A DNA stretch of 64,000 nucleotides from Bedellia somnulentella (Eukaryota > Arthropoda > Insecta > Lepidoptera > Bedelliidae): the NCBI GenBank assembly GCA_963576735.1, contig OY755198.1:8246001-8310000 (forward strand), given 5' to 3'. The position numbers and the translations under genes are program-made. Shown piece after piece: positions 22,616 to 33,515 of this stretch. Below the pieces are notes generated by a model. That model did not search any database, was not told where the DNA came from, and was given only the letters and a program-made list of their open reading frames with translations. The first letter of the stretch is position 1. The number at the start of each line of letters is the position of its first letter.

Positions 22616-23500
22616 TTTAAGCGAGATGTAGCAACATCAAAGTCGGACGAATCTATGTAGAGACATAAGTCATCAGCATATTTAATTATTTTACAGAAAG
22701 GTTCAACAGACTGATGAAGATCATAGGAATATATATTAAATAGAATGGGACTTAAGACAGATCCTTGTGGAAGGCCTTTCCATATTAATCGGGATGAGAG
22801 GAACATATAAATAGACCTACATATGAGTAGGTTCGATATAATTGTAATTAGTTTAGGAGGGATATTTAATGACACTAACTTTTGTTGTAGAATTGCCAAA
22901 AGTACATTATCGTATGCAGCAGAAATGTCTAGAAAAGCTCCGATAACAGATTTATTATCTGAAAAAGCGAGGCGAATATCCGTGATCAAAGTGCTCAAAC
23001 TATCAATGGTGCCCATACCTTTCCGGAAGCCAAATTGTCTGTTTGATAAAATACCTCTACTTTAGATTATCCATTCTAATCGATTTTTTATAAGATGTTC
23101 CATAATTTTAGCAAGAGCTGATGATAAAGCTATTGATATATATGAAGATATTGATTTATATAAGATGTAGAATAATTACTCTGTTTACCGGATTTTAAAA
23201 TAGGGATAATAGTTTGGGTGTGCCATGACTCTGGAGGTAACCCTGCATCGAATATTTTGTTCACAACGATAAGGAAGAAGTCGTGGAGAGCGGAACCACC
23301 TTTAGCAATAAATGAATAAGGAAAACCATCTATTCCAGGCGAGGAATCTCTCAAAGCATCTAAAACCATATTAAGCTCAGAAATTAAAAAAGGTCGATCA
23401 AATTCTGAAAGAGCTGATGAAACAATGACAATAGGAATACATTCTTCTCGAGTGGGAACAAAAGGAGGTGCTAGTCTTTGAGAAAAATCTTGAATCCAAG
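22616..23500 (-). pseudogene. I-like LINE reverse transcriptase, N-terminal and palm part
   Basis: Minus-strand motifs: SSPGIDGFPYSFIAKGG near 23330, a frameshift near 23130, then GAFLDISAAYDNV, LPQGSVLSPILFNIY and IKYADDLCLYIDSSD ending at the BEL insertion. The catalytic residues are present, but frames are broken. Confidence 0.8.
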
Positions 23501-23615
23501 TATAAGTTTATAAGTAGACCTATCATTAATTTTAATATTATTATCTATAAAAGACCCACGAAATCTTCTTATATTTTGCCAAACTAAAGAAGGATGGGTT
23601 TTGGGTGATAAACTT

Positions 23616-24700
23616 TCACAGTAAGCCAACCACCCCCTTTTTTTTGTTAGCTACAAGTCGTTTGAATTGAGCATTTGCCTTTTGATAATTAACATAATTA
23701 TTTACGGTCATCGAAATGCTGTACTGATTTTCAGCAATTTTCCGTTTATTGACAGCGTCTGAACAATCTGAGTCCCACCAAGGTATAGACGAAATGTAAG
23801 ACTTTCCAGATTTTTTAATAATAAAACTAGCGTTAGCTGCGTTTGTGATACACGTTTTTAACTCAGAATACAAAGACTCTAGGCTAGATGACGCGTTCGT
23901 ATCAGGAAGTAATTGATGAATTGTTTCGGAGTATTTATCCCAAGCTTCCAAAGGACCCAACTTATATTTAAGTAAAGGAGGAGCTTTTTTCACAGTAATA
24001 GTCTTGGAAGGCATATTTAGAATTATTGGAAAATGATCGCTCCCAAAAGAATTAGAGAGAACAAACCAATTAAGAGATGCCGAAATAGAAGCCGATGATA
24101 TAGAAAGATCTACTGCTGAATGTACATTTAGGGACGGCGCGACTCTACGAGTTGGAGAACCGTCATTTAAAACACATAAATTTAAAGTATCAAAAAGATC
24201 TATCAGCGGAGGAGCAAAAGAATCACTTCGAGCTGAACCCCAACTAGGATGATGACTATTAAAATCACCAAGTAGGATCAAGGGACTGGGGATTGAACAA
24301 ATAATTGAAGACAATTCATTAAAAATTAAAGGGATGGCATGAGGGACATACACAGACACAAATGATATATTGAAAATTTTAGCAGCTATAATATTAAACT
24401 TATCCGAATGGGCAGGTAATTGAATTTGAATGAAGTTAACGGATCTAGATATGAGGAGGAAAGCACCAGCATACCCATCACTCCTATCATCCCAAAGACA
24501 CTCTGAACAGAGATCCCGGTCTCAGCCACATCTCCTGGAGGGCAATGATTGATGGTTTATGGGTGTTAATGAGATGAATAAGGTCTGACTTTTTAAACTT
24601 GATGCTCTGAAAGTTCCATTGCATTATTGACAGATCCATTAGGGGAGGTTGAGATAAGCTGACAAAGTATAGAGCGCACGTTGGACGGTAATTCAATGTT
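23616..24700 (-). pseudogene. I-like LINE APE endonuclease domain
   Basis: The N-terminal part IMQWNFQSIKFKKSDL and IIALQEMWLRPG (24540-24660), a frame break near 24500, then VSVYVP-, LILLGDFNSHHPSWG and SDHFPIILN (23616-24359) give the N, E, D-N and SDH motifs of an APE-like nuclease that nicks target DNA for primed reverse transcription. It is followed by the RT N-terminal linker with WWDSDC. Confidence 0.8.
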
Positions 24701-24979
24701 GTCTATGCGGGAGCATAGACTCACAATACAAGAGGCGAGTAGTTCTAAAAGGTTGTCATTTGGAGTTACTTTTTCTTTGTTTAACAGAGCTCATCCATCC
24801 GGTAGGGAAGAAAGAGGTTGTCTTGTTAAATCTGAATGAGAAATTCTATCATATCCATGAGAAGATGAGGGAGACCTATGTCTACAGGTGACGTTAATGG
24901 TTTTTTTATATGAGTGTGACTGGGGCTTGTCAGTAATGGATGGATTTGAATTTTTGGACAATGAAAATGGAACTGACGG

Positions 24980-26001
24980 AGGAGAATTTATTTTAAAAGC
25001 ATCCGAATATAATTTCTTAACTGGAGAAAAGCGAACAGAAGCTTCGTTATATGAAATATTTCTTGCGACATTACGAGCTTAATAGATTTTTGTCGGTTAA
25101 ATTCTGGGCATGTTTTATCAATAGCCGTATGCGAACCCAAACAAAACATGCAAGTTGGGGAATGTTTGTTACAAGATTCTCCGTAATGTGGTTGAGAGCA
25201 CTTAAAGCAACGAGGGGATGATCTACACTGAGCCTTAACATGACCAAAACGGCAACAGTTATTACATTGGATGGTAGGAAGAATGCATGTATCTATTGGT
25301 AAACTATTGTGAAAACATATGATGCGTTTAGGAAGAATTTGACCAGAAAAAGTTAGAACTACGGTTTGAGTGGGTATCCATACCGGAGGTTCACCGTCTT
25401 TAATAATTTTTCTATTTATTCTCCTTGCTTTTATAATATTACCAGATCCTGAATCTATGATCGCTGCTTCCACCAGCTCCTGCATAGACCAGTCAACTGG
25501 AACATTTCTTACTAAACCCTTGCGCGTTACGTTGTAATTGGGAATTGTTGCAGAGAACTTTTTTTCTTTTAATGTCTGGAAAGTTAAAAAAGAATTAGCC
25601 GATATTGCGTTTTTAAATTCTATTGAGATTCTATTCCTGCCAATATTTTTGACGCCATCCTCGACAATGTTTTTAATTTTGTGTTGGACTAATAATTTTC
25701 CGAACTGAATTGATCTAATTGTAGTGCCCGTGGCAGGATCGGGTTCGCTTCTGTGAATGTGGACAATGAAAGGTGGTAGATCCGTTTCGGAATATACTTT
25801 TTTGGATTCAAAATCAGGATGAATATAAACATTTTGTTATTCTTTTTGAATTTTGAAAATGAACATTAAATGTAGAAGAATTTTCTCGCTTTCTTGAGCC
25901 AGAATAATGTGAATTTTCTTGCGAGAAAATAGGTTACGACGGGTTTGGAACTCCAGGGTCAGGGGGATCCACCCCAGGATCGGGAGGATCGCAATCCATT
26001 T
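24980..26001 (-). pseudogene. I-like LINE ORF1 (gag-like) with three zinc knuckles
   Basis: The probable start MDCDPPDPGVDPPDP at 26001 ends soon at a TAA, so ORF1 is broken early. At 24988-25485 an open frame carries CNNCCRFGHVKAQC, CFKCSQPHYGESC and CMFCLGSHTAIDKTC, the three CCHC knuckles of I/Jockey-type ORF1 nucleic-acid-binding proteins. Confidence 0.75.
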
Positions 26002-26232
26002 ATAAAAATGAACTTATATGAATAACTATATGTATTCTTATGCAATCTATCTGTCAATTCATCATTCGTCTGTCGATGCACTCGAATATAATCGATAGAA
26101 TCGTTTACGCGCTGACGGGGAGTTCCCATCACTAAATTGCTCATGTGGTGTCACAGTAGGTGGAAAAATAATGGCACGCTTGGTTTTTATACAAGAAATG
26201 ACACTTGCGTTATCTATTCAAATACAGATCTG

Positions 26233-27634
26233 TGCTATAAACACTATAGACAGAGTCATAATGCAACGGGAGCGTACCTCTTTTAGAAAGCAATATTTTT
26301 CCCTGTAATGTTGCGATCACTAGAAAACAATTACCCCTAAAATACTATAATCACCATTCTAAAAGCTACTTTTTAATTTAAAATTGATTACGTCAATTTA
26401 TTGTTTTATTAAAGGTTTACTGTTTACTGTAATATTTCCTGCAATCATATAATTATACATACTTGCTCCTAGTATTATACAATCTTTTTTGTTTAATTTT
26501 ACCATTTATACTGATGTTTAATACACCGTGAAATCTAAAGCATTGTACTAACTATCAGGGATAAATCTTCCCATGATTACGAATAAATTTTTTTACGGGA
26601 CTAACTTTGTTACTGGGCAAAAAAAACCAGCTGTTCCATAAGTGCAAGTTATGTAAATATCATACGGGTCATCATGGGTATAGTGGGGTCTATGTTTGTA
26701 TTTTGAAAAATAAAAGACAGCACTATTTTGTACATGAGTTTTATTGCATTATTTACTATTGACCTTTAAACAAAATCAGTTTCATTCGTCTATTTCAGTC
26801 ACATTTTTCAAAAGATGATGTATTCGTACATCTAAGTATTTTATATTTGGTTGATTTCCAATTGCATCTTCCAGTGGCCGCAATCCATTTTTCTCGTAGA
26901 TTTGGGTCTTTAGGAAAACTGTAATGAATACGAAGAAATTAAATAAATATAACAAATTTATTACTTACTAATTCCGTAGATAACAATTGGAAATCATTCA
27001 GCGTCGCTATAGCGCGACGAAATTCATAATATACTCACTCATTAACATCAGTTTACTAATTTGAAAATTTTACCCTAACGACAGGGTAGGATGAAAACGT
27101 GAATTATGGGAACACTGAGATACTGCATATTTTTAGGTTATGCTATTAAAAAATTGCTCAAAATAACTAAAGAAAATGCTAGTAATCTAGTTCAATGTAA
27201 TTAACATTTGAATCACTTTTTTTCTGATCGCGCAAAGTATTTATTATGTATTTATTTGTAGAAAAACATTAAAAAACTCACTCACTTGTGGAAAGTCAAT
27301 CCTTCGATGTGTTTTTCGCTGTGGCTTCCGCAGCCAAGCACGCTACACCCAACCATACCTCACTAAACAATAACTTAATTAATGGAGTCTCATTTGTCAC
27401 AATAACAATATACAAATGAATAAAATCATTCTCAAAATCAAAAGAAAACTAAAATCGCTCACAAGTCGACGCTTTGTTTGTCACGCTTTAAAAGTGTGAC
27501 ATCAACAAAACGGGTTACGCGATAGAGATGACAATAAAGTTTTGTGTCTCTTTTTAACATATAAGAACTTAAATAAGGTCTTCTCTTTTTAAAATGGATG
27601 ACGTAACATCGCTTTGTCTATAGTGTTCATAGCA
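26233..27634 (-). mobile_element. probable THAP-bearing DNA element with inverted ends
   Basis: TGCTAT-AACACTATAGACA near 26233-26255 is mirrored at 27612-27634 (about 21 of 23 positions). Between them lies a two-exon THAP-domain coding remnant on the minus strand. THAP domains occur in P-element-type transposases, which would fit, but no transposase core is found and no target duplication is visible. Confidence 0.4.
26795..27356 (-). pseudogene. THAP domain coding remnant, two exons
   Basis: Exon 1 (27356-27286) encodes MVGCSVLGCGSHSEKHIEGL then TFH and has a GTGAGT donor. Exon 2 starts at 26918 after TTACAG and reads FPKDPNLREKWIAATGR then CNWKSTKY, the core of a C2CH THAP DNA-binding domain. 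The C-terminal CxxH part is altered (only a SSFEKC-like string remains) and a TGA follows at 26797. The THAP zinc site therefore appears incomplete. A host THAP gene fragment is also possible. Confidence 0.6.
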
Positions 27635-27889
27635 TGAAGCTACTAACTAAACAGGAGAGAGTACTCACAAAAATATGGTAAACAAAAATGCAATTGGATT
27701 GAATCAGGCGTTACTTTGCGGAAATCCATAGCAATACTAATATTAATAAATTTCTTCGCTTAATTCCGCTAAATAATACCTGCAGTCTTCATGCAACATG
27801 CACTGTGCACCGCCTGCCCTTCCACTTACAAGAAATCGAAAAGCAGACAATACACCACACACACACCCGCAAGCGAAAACCACAGGCAA

Positions 27890-28297
27890 CCACAAACATG
27901 CGACGCGTTTCGACTCAACACGAGTCATTGACGAGCAGTTAGTAGACAGTTCGGCAGCTGACCACCGAGTGCCGGTCATACGATTTTGCGGTTATATTTA
28001 TAGGCCAGGCTCCCCACTCCTCCACCCAAAGAACATCAATGACGAGTGTCTATATTATTGGAAAAAATTGTCAAAAGTGGGGAAACGGTGTAGCCCAGCT
28101 GTTCATTCAGCAGTGCAACGGAATTATCATTATCATATCTGGAGATTTCAAGTTTCTCTAAAAGACATAATCTTAATCCCTTATTACAAGTATGTAAAAT
28201 CTCCAGATTATGATTATCGGGGAGAACGTGTCCAGTATCCAATAGATGTTTCGCAAAGTGAGACCTTTCTGGATGGTCGTTTCTGAATGCTGCCACG
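27890..28297 (-). pseudogene. Penelope-like element C-terminal end (GIY-YIG tail) and 3' region
   Basis: The minus strand at 28036-28296 encodes PERSHFAKHLLDTGH, LEILHTCNKGLRLCLLEKLE and LLNEQL, the C-terminal tail after the GIY-YIG nuclease in Penelope-like elements. The 3' region (27880-27960) contains GTGTTGAGTCGAAACGCGTC on the minus strand, a string seen at Penelope ends. A short inverted duplication (28272-28289 and 28346-28363) flanks the 5' break. Confidence 0.65.
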
Positions 28298-28299
28298 TG

Positions 28300-28975
28300 C
28301 TCCCCGTATCTTGTTAGAAAACTTTCTACTCACTCACTAGAAAACATTCAGAAACGACCATCAAGCAGAGAAACGTCCTAGAACGAGAGCCGTGTGAGAG
28401 AGAAGTGTGTCCCGCTCGAACGGTTGCCAGTCGAGATTAAGTTCAAAGAAAAACAAATTAAACTTATTTATAGGGAGTATTTTATAAAAAGCAGGTTATA
28501 AACTGTTCCTTTTTTGTATTTTATTTTAATTATTATTGTCGCCTATCGATTTGGAGATAAATAATTGGTTAAGTTTGGCAAAAGGGATATTAATATTTGT
28601 CACGGGTATCCCCATCGAAACAAAATAAATGTGGTGTCCACAATTTATCATCTGTTTGAGTGTTTTGGAGCTTTTATCATTTAATAGTGATAAATATGGG
28701 TTCATGTTATGGAACAATAAATAAAATAACCTGTATCATCTCGAACTTTACCACATGAATGCATTAAACGATTTGAATTTGGTTTTGCTCAAAAAGTGGT
28801 TGAGGAAATTTTAATTCTCAAGCACTGGCTACCCATTCTTTTATAATCTATTAATTAAGAATAAATATGTATAAAAAACACGTTGATTTACCAAAAACAA
28901 TGTATATATGTAAATATAAGTGTTTTTTTAATATATTTTTTTATAATGTATGTATGTAAATATAACTAATAAATC
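28300..28975. other. unassigned AT-rich region with a short SINE fragment
   Basis: Mostly AT-rich sequence without a supported gene; a 63-codon minus frame at 28526-28717 matches nothing I know. At 28788-28850 the string AAAAGTGGTTGAGGAA followed by CACTGGCTACCC is a diverged 3' piece of the (TATG)-tailed SINE. Confidence 0.35.
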
Positions 28976-28976
28976 A

Positions 28977-29065
28977 AGGAAAGACAAATTTCGACACAGG
29001 TGGGGATCGAACCCGCGACCTCGGGTATACGCCCCCGTCGCTCTGCCAATTGAGCTACCGTGTCA
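28977..29065 (-). repeat. tRNA-derived sequence (tRNA pseudogene or SINE head)
   Basis: The minus strand starts GACACGGTAGCTCAATTGG and contains GGTTCGATCCCC. The acceptor stem (GACACGG with CTGTGTC) and D stem (GCTC/GAGC) pair. The anticodon arm gives only four pairs and an 8-base loop, and the T stem has a mismatch, so it is unlikely to be functional. The surrounding 200 bp lie between direct repeats of TATGTAAATATAAGTGTTTTT (about 28915 and 29125), as for a retroposed insertion. Confidence 0.5.
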
Positions 29066-29139
29066 AAGGCTGCGAGTGCATCAGGTCCCCACATGAGGTT
29101 TTCATGAACAAAAACATTCAAAATATGTAAATATAAGTG

Positions 29140-29640
29140 TTTTTGTATCCTTTAGAGGAACCCTTATTAAAACACCAACAGATGGTCACCCTACTTAAAA
29201 CGAGACACAGTTAGCTAGTTAGCCATCCTTTTTCAGGACACTTTAGGTCGCCAGCGCGTGTTCCTGTTTAAATAATACTTCCATGGTTCATAGTCAAAGG
29301 CCGAGGCTATTTTCACAGAAAATCCTTTTTTATATAATGGCACAGATAATATAAATAATGGTTTTACGGCTCTGGTTTCTTGATCTTTTGAGCCAACCGA
29401 AAATCTATGTAAACTTACGAATGAATCAAACCCTTACTAAAAGTATTAAACAAAGCACAATTGAAAAAAAAACTAAGAAGCTTAATTTCCAGGAGCTCTA
29501 AATTTAATTTTACTGTACAATAAACGGTTCCTTTTTTACACTCTTTGTTTTGCAACCTAAGCTAAAGTATTGTAATAATTTTCGGTTTTTGGTTGCACAA
29601 CTACAACATCTCACAACACATAATGATTCAAGCTACTTTT
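29140..29640. other. unassigned region upstream of BEL/Pao 2
   Basis: About 500 bp with no open frame or family that I recognise. It could contain the decayed 5' LTR and leader of BEL/Pao 2, but I cannot define LTR boundaries. Confidence 0.3.
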
Positions 29641-29859
29641 ATCTAGCATCAAAGTTAGCGAGATTAGCGAGAAATGGGAGTTAGAAGACGAACTTCAGAG
29701 CATCTAATCAAGATGGAACGCTATCGACAAGCTTCATTTGGAGATAGATAATATTCTCGAAGGTGAGGATGAAGTTTATCTAAACGAATTCATCACACAG
29801 GAAATGTCTTTTAAACAACATAAAAAAGCTTTAAATCAAAAACTTTCAGCTACTTCTCA

Positions 29860-30780
29860 TATGCAATAATCTACGCCGTTACTTGAAATACCAACCTTTT
29901 CCGGAAAATATACTTACTGGCCTACTTTCTACGATTTATTTTGTGAATCAATTCATAACAATAATTTTCTATCCAAAGCTCAAAAAATGCAACATCTTAA
30001 GCGGAGCGTTTAATTTAGCATTTAAATATCTCAACCGAAAATTATGATATTGCTTGGGAAATATTAACACATCGCTACAATAATCTTCAAGTACTCTTTA
30101 CTACGTAAATAGAAACATTCCTGAATCAGCCCAGCATCAGCAAGCAAACATCATATGAAATCAAGCGTCTTTACGATACTACTACTGAGAGTATTCATGT
30201 CATTCATAACTTAGGTATGGATACTAATACTTGGGATCCCATATTAGTCCATTTAATAACAAAAAAGCTAGACAGCGATACCTACAACGCCTATAAGGAA
30301 TCGCGTAAGTCTCCTAGAGAGTTGCCTTCTCATTCTGAATTAATGACTTTCCTCGAGAGTAAGTTCATGGCACTCGAGCCTACTCACAAAAGAGAAAGAG
30401 AAACTACAGCCACAGCTACGCCAGTTTCATCGTATCAAGCTAAGCCAGCTTCATTTTATCAAGGAAAGCCTAACATAAAATCGAGCTACAATAGCAACAA
30501 ACATACATCTAGATATCAAGCAGCCTCTACATCCACGTGCAAGTGCCCTCTATGTAAATTTGATCACGAGCTCTACCGATGCCCAAAGTTCATCATCATG
30601 CCAGCGGAAACTAAATTGAGGTCAGTTACAAAACTTCAACTTTGTCAAAACTGTCTTTTTAAACATACAAATAAATGCACGTCAATGAGAAGACGCAAAG
30701 AATGCAATTGCGCACATCATACGTTTTTGCATGATGCATGTCACGGCTTACAGCTCTCGACAACAGTGTCTAATGCCTAG
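29860..30780 (+). pseudogene. BEL/Pao 2 gag
   Basis: LPLLEIPTFSGKYTYWPTFY at about 29880 is the start of the conserved BEL gag domain, and stops follow. From 30217 to 30780 the frame is open: a linker rich in S, T and Q, then CKCPLCKFDHELYRCPKF and LCQNCLFKHTNKCT, the paired zinc-binding motifs of BEL gag. The function in an intact element is capsid assembly and RNA binding. Confidence 0.75.
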
Positions 30781-30855
30781 TAAATCCCTATTTTAGCGAC
30801 TACTGCGACACATCCAAATAAGCAAACTAACAACAAGGCGCACACAGCCAGTCAC

Positions 30856-31607
30856 GTGGCTGCCGACGATGAAGAAGTTTTACTAGCGACGGTTTTATTG
30901 AAAGTTAAAGCGATTGGCGGAATATACGTAACTCTACGAGCATTACTTGACCAAGGCTCTCAGGTTACTCTAGTATCGGAGAACGCCGCCCAGCTACTAG
31001 GGTTGGTTGACACGCAAGAAATTTTGCGCATCGGTATCTGGAGTAGGTATATCCACTCCAAAACAAAGCAAACAGCTTATATCACTTGAATGCCAATTTA
31101 TTTAAGATGACTACAATTTTACGACTGAAGCTTGTATTATTCCTCGAGTTATTGGTGACCTTCCCAATATTTCATTCTCTAAGCGATCTCGGCCACACAT
31201 CCAGCATATGAACCTAGCTGATCCTGATGACAATAGGTCTAAGTCAGTTGATATCTTGCTTGACGCTTGTGTGTACTCGGAAGTGATTATGAGTGGTCTA
31301 GTTAAAGGGTCACACAACGCGCCAATAGCACAACCAACAAGGCTTGGTTGGATGTTGTCTGGTAACGTGAAAACTTTCAACTGCAGTGTTGTTATTAACA
31401 ATCTTGATGAAATAGCTAAATATTGGGAGATAGAGGAATTGCCTAACATATCGAGCGACCTTACGAAATAGGAAAAATTCTGCGAAGGACATTATACAGC
31501 TACTACTAAGCGCTTAGACAACGGCAGGTACGAGGTAACCCTACCGATGAAACTTAACTTTTAAAAAAAAATAAGATCTTCGAAAGCAACAGCATAATAT
31601 TTACAAC
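30856..31607 (+). pseudogene. BEL/Pao 2 protease and start of pol
   Basis: LRALLDQGSQVTLVSENAAQ at about 30930 is the aspartic protease active-site region with DQGS in place of the usual DSGS/DTGA. VDILLDACVYSEVIMSG and QPTRLGWMLSGNV mark the segment between protease and RT. Frameshifts and stops occur at about 31087 and 31469. The reading resumes at 33141 after the Penelope-like insertion. Confidence 0.75.
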
Positions 31608-31620
31608 TAGAAAGCAAAAT

Positions 31621-33127
31621 AGTATTTTCTAAGATTTTCACGATTGCACATTATAATTAAAACAACTTTTTTGATTTTCGGATATTTTAATCGCGTGTAA
31701 TTACATTATTTTTAAAGCCCGACGTTTCGAAAACTTTTCAGTTACCATGGTCACGGGAAGACTGAGGTGTTATTTGTCATTATACAGCACTGTAAAATTA
31801 TTAATACTAACTACCTCCACAAAATTTTAAGTTACATTTGCGTTTAATATTTGCTGTGTACAAAAAGAGCTAATGTTATCTGGAGTCTTGCTAGTGTTCT
31901 TCCCTCGCTTAGTTGCGCTAATGATTGGGTTCCAAGCAGGTGGTAATTGCCAACCATCATCTCTATTGAAGTTTGGATGTTTCTTTATTTCAATAGATTC
32001 GCGTATCATTCTAGGTATCAATCGATTCTCTTTTGCTAGAATTGAAGGTTTGTCAAAACGCATGTGGTGGTTTGGCTTATCGAAGGTGTGTTCACACAAA
32101 GCAGATCTTCCAGGACGCCTATTCTTCATATCAGCAATATGTTCTCTAACGCGAGTTGCTACACTACGCTTTGTTTGGCCGATGTATGAAAGACCACACT
32201 CACAGTCTAGTTTATAAACGCCTGCATCTTGTAAAGGGATCTGACATTTGATAGGTCTTAAAAACTGACTTATCTTTTGGTGCGGCTTGAAGTAGGTCTT
32301 AATGGAAGCACGCTGTAACACAGTACTAATTTTATCTGTTACACCCTTTACAAAAGGTAGAGTTGCAGGGAGTCTTTCGACAGTAGGTGATTTATCGGAG
32401 GAGCGGTGACGTTGGCGGGGCAATTTCAGCTTGTTGTTGTGAAGAACTCGTTTCACATGACTGAGCTCTTCAGCAAGATGGTGTTCGTCACAAAGATGTT
32501 TGGCTCTCTGAAACAAAGTTTTACCAACAGTAGCTAACTGAGATGGATGGTGGTGTGAGTCACCATTGAGGTACCTATCAGTGTGGGTGGGTTTCCTATA
32601 AACTGTGTGACTAATTGAGTTATCAGAATTCCTTATCAAGAGGACATCTAGAAAGGCTAAACTATTATTAGTCTCTAATTCCATTATAAATTGGATCTTA
32701 GGGTTAATGGAATTAAGATGGTCTAAGAATGCAGAGACTATGTTTTTGGGTAGGATTGCAAAAGTATCATCTACGTACCTCTTATAAACCTTTGGAGTGA
32801 CAGGGAAGGATTTTAGTGCAATCTCATCCAATCGTTCCATGATTATATCGGCTACAATAGGAGAGACTGGGGATCCCATTGCCACACCATCAGTCTGGAT
32901 GTACAATTCCTTATCCCAAAGTAAGTAGCCAGTTGTAAGGCAGTGCTTAAGTAATTCTGCATATTCTAAAGGTATGTCAGCATTTGTTAACCTTTCTGTG
33001 ATAGCTTCAACACCGTTTTGTATTGGTAAACTGGTGTAAAGAGACTGAACATCAGATGGTGGGCTTTAAAAATAATGTAATTACACGCGATTAAAATATC
33101 CGAAAATCAAAAAAGTTGCTTTAATTA
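31621..33127 (-). mobile_element. Penelope-like element with inverted terminal segments
   Basis: The element is flanked by 13-bp direct repeats TAGAAAGCAAAAT (31608-31620 and 33128-33140) in the BEL pol sequence. About 69 bp at the left (31651-31720) recur in inverted orientation at the right (33061-33129). The coding part is 5'-truncated. Penelope-like elements often end up with tandem or inverted terminal segments, so this agrees with the family. Confidence 0.85.
31827..33059 (-). CDS. Penelope-like reverse transcriptase with GIY-YIG endonuclease, 5'-truncated
   Basis: The minus-strand frame is open from 33059 to the stop at 31827, about 410 residues, but lacks the N-terminal RT fingers, so it is a partial gene with no native start. 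Motifs in order are VQSLYTSLPIQNGVEA, IQTDGVAMGSPVSPIVAD, YKRYVDDTFAI (catalytic VDD), SLAFLDVLLIR and HTVYRKPTHTDRYLN, then the GIY-YIG nuclease GVYKLDCECGLSYIGQTKRS with RVREH downstream. Penelope proteins copy RNA into DNA at ends or nicks. No stop interrupts the remaining part, which suggests a recent insertion. Confidence 0.88.
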   Translation of the reverse strand, partial: PSDVQSLYTSLPIQNGVEAITERLTNADIPLEYAELLKHCLTTGYLLWDKELYIQTDGVAMGSPVSPIVADIIMERLDEIALKSFPVTPKVYKRYVDDTFAILPKNIVSAFLDHLNSINPKIQFIMELETNNSLAFLDVLLIRNSDNSISHTVYRKPTHTDRYLNGDSHHHPSQLATVGKTLFQRAKHLCDEHHLAEELSHVKRVLHNNKLKLPRQRHRSSDKSPTVERLPATLPFVKGVTDKISTVLQRASIKTYFKPHQKISQFLRPIKCQIPLQDAGVYKLDCECGLSYIGQTKRSVATRVREHIADMKNRRPGRSALCEHTFDKPNHHMRFDKPSILAKENRLIPRMIRESIEIKKHPNFNRDDGWQLPPAWNPIISATKRGKNTSKTPDNISSFCTQQILNANVT

Positions 33128-33140
33128 TAGAAAGCAAAAT

Positions 33141-33515
33141 GTCAAAGAATGAATCTTACTCAGAAAGCTACAAACAATTTATTTACGAATATTTAAAATT
33201 AGGTCATATGCGTCAAGCAGACCAGGGTGACCACACCACATACCACATGCCACATCACGGAGTTATTCGTCCCGAATCTACAACTTCTAGTTTGCGTGTA
33301 GTTTATAACGCCTCAGCTCAGACTAACTCAGGACTCAGCCTCAATGACGTAATGGAATGTGGTCCAAACTTACAGCATGATTTACCAACACTAATTTTAA
33401 ATTGGAGGCAATATAAATATGTCATTACGGCGGACATCGAAAAAATGTTTCGTAAGATGTTAATAAGGAAAAGCGATCAGCATCTTCAATGTATTCTCTG
33501 GATGGAATCTACACG
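33141..33515 (+). pseudogene. BEL/Pao 2 reverse transcriptase, N-terminal part
   Basis: HMPHHGVIRPESTTSSLRVV then YNASAQTNSGLSLNDV and VITADIEKMFRKM are the fingers and first catalytic Asp region of BEL RT. The frame is open and runs straight into the LINE at 33516, giving an artificial chimeric ORF. Confidence 0.8.

Larger units (their letters stand above)
11634..26001 (-). mobile_element. I-like non-LTR retrotransposon, broken and split by later insertions
   Basis: Read on the minus strand, gag-like zinc knuckles (24980-26001), APE endonuclease (23616-24696), reverse transcriptase (22616-23500, continued at 15371-16021) and RNase H with a C-terminal zinc knuckle (11690-12628) occur in the order of an RNase H-bearing LINE of the I group. 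Two blocks interrupt it. One is a BEL/Pao element at 16027-22610, flanked by GCGGC duplications. The other is a nested block at about 12629-15380, flanked by TAAATTTATTTA on both sides. Removing both brings the RT and RNase H parts together. Every ORF has stops or frameshifts, so it is inactive. Confidence 0.8.

Noticed and set aside
26795..26918. Alternative frame reading YEKNGLRPLEDAIGNQPN as a separate small gene
   Set aside because: The THAP frame in the same exon continues exon 1 with a correct splice phase, and the alternative frame has no start or partner exon.
27798..28286. 162-codon plus-strand ORF
   Set aside because: It is antisense to the Penelope C-terminal tail and its 3' region; no domain is recognisable on the plus strand.
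28977..29065. tRNA gene on the minus strand
   Set aside because: Acceptor and D stems pair, but the anticodon arm has an 8-base loop with only four pairs and the T stem has a mismatch. It lies between direct repeats like a retroposed copy, so I call it tRNA-derived.
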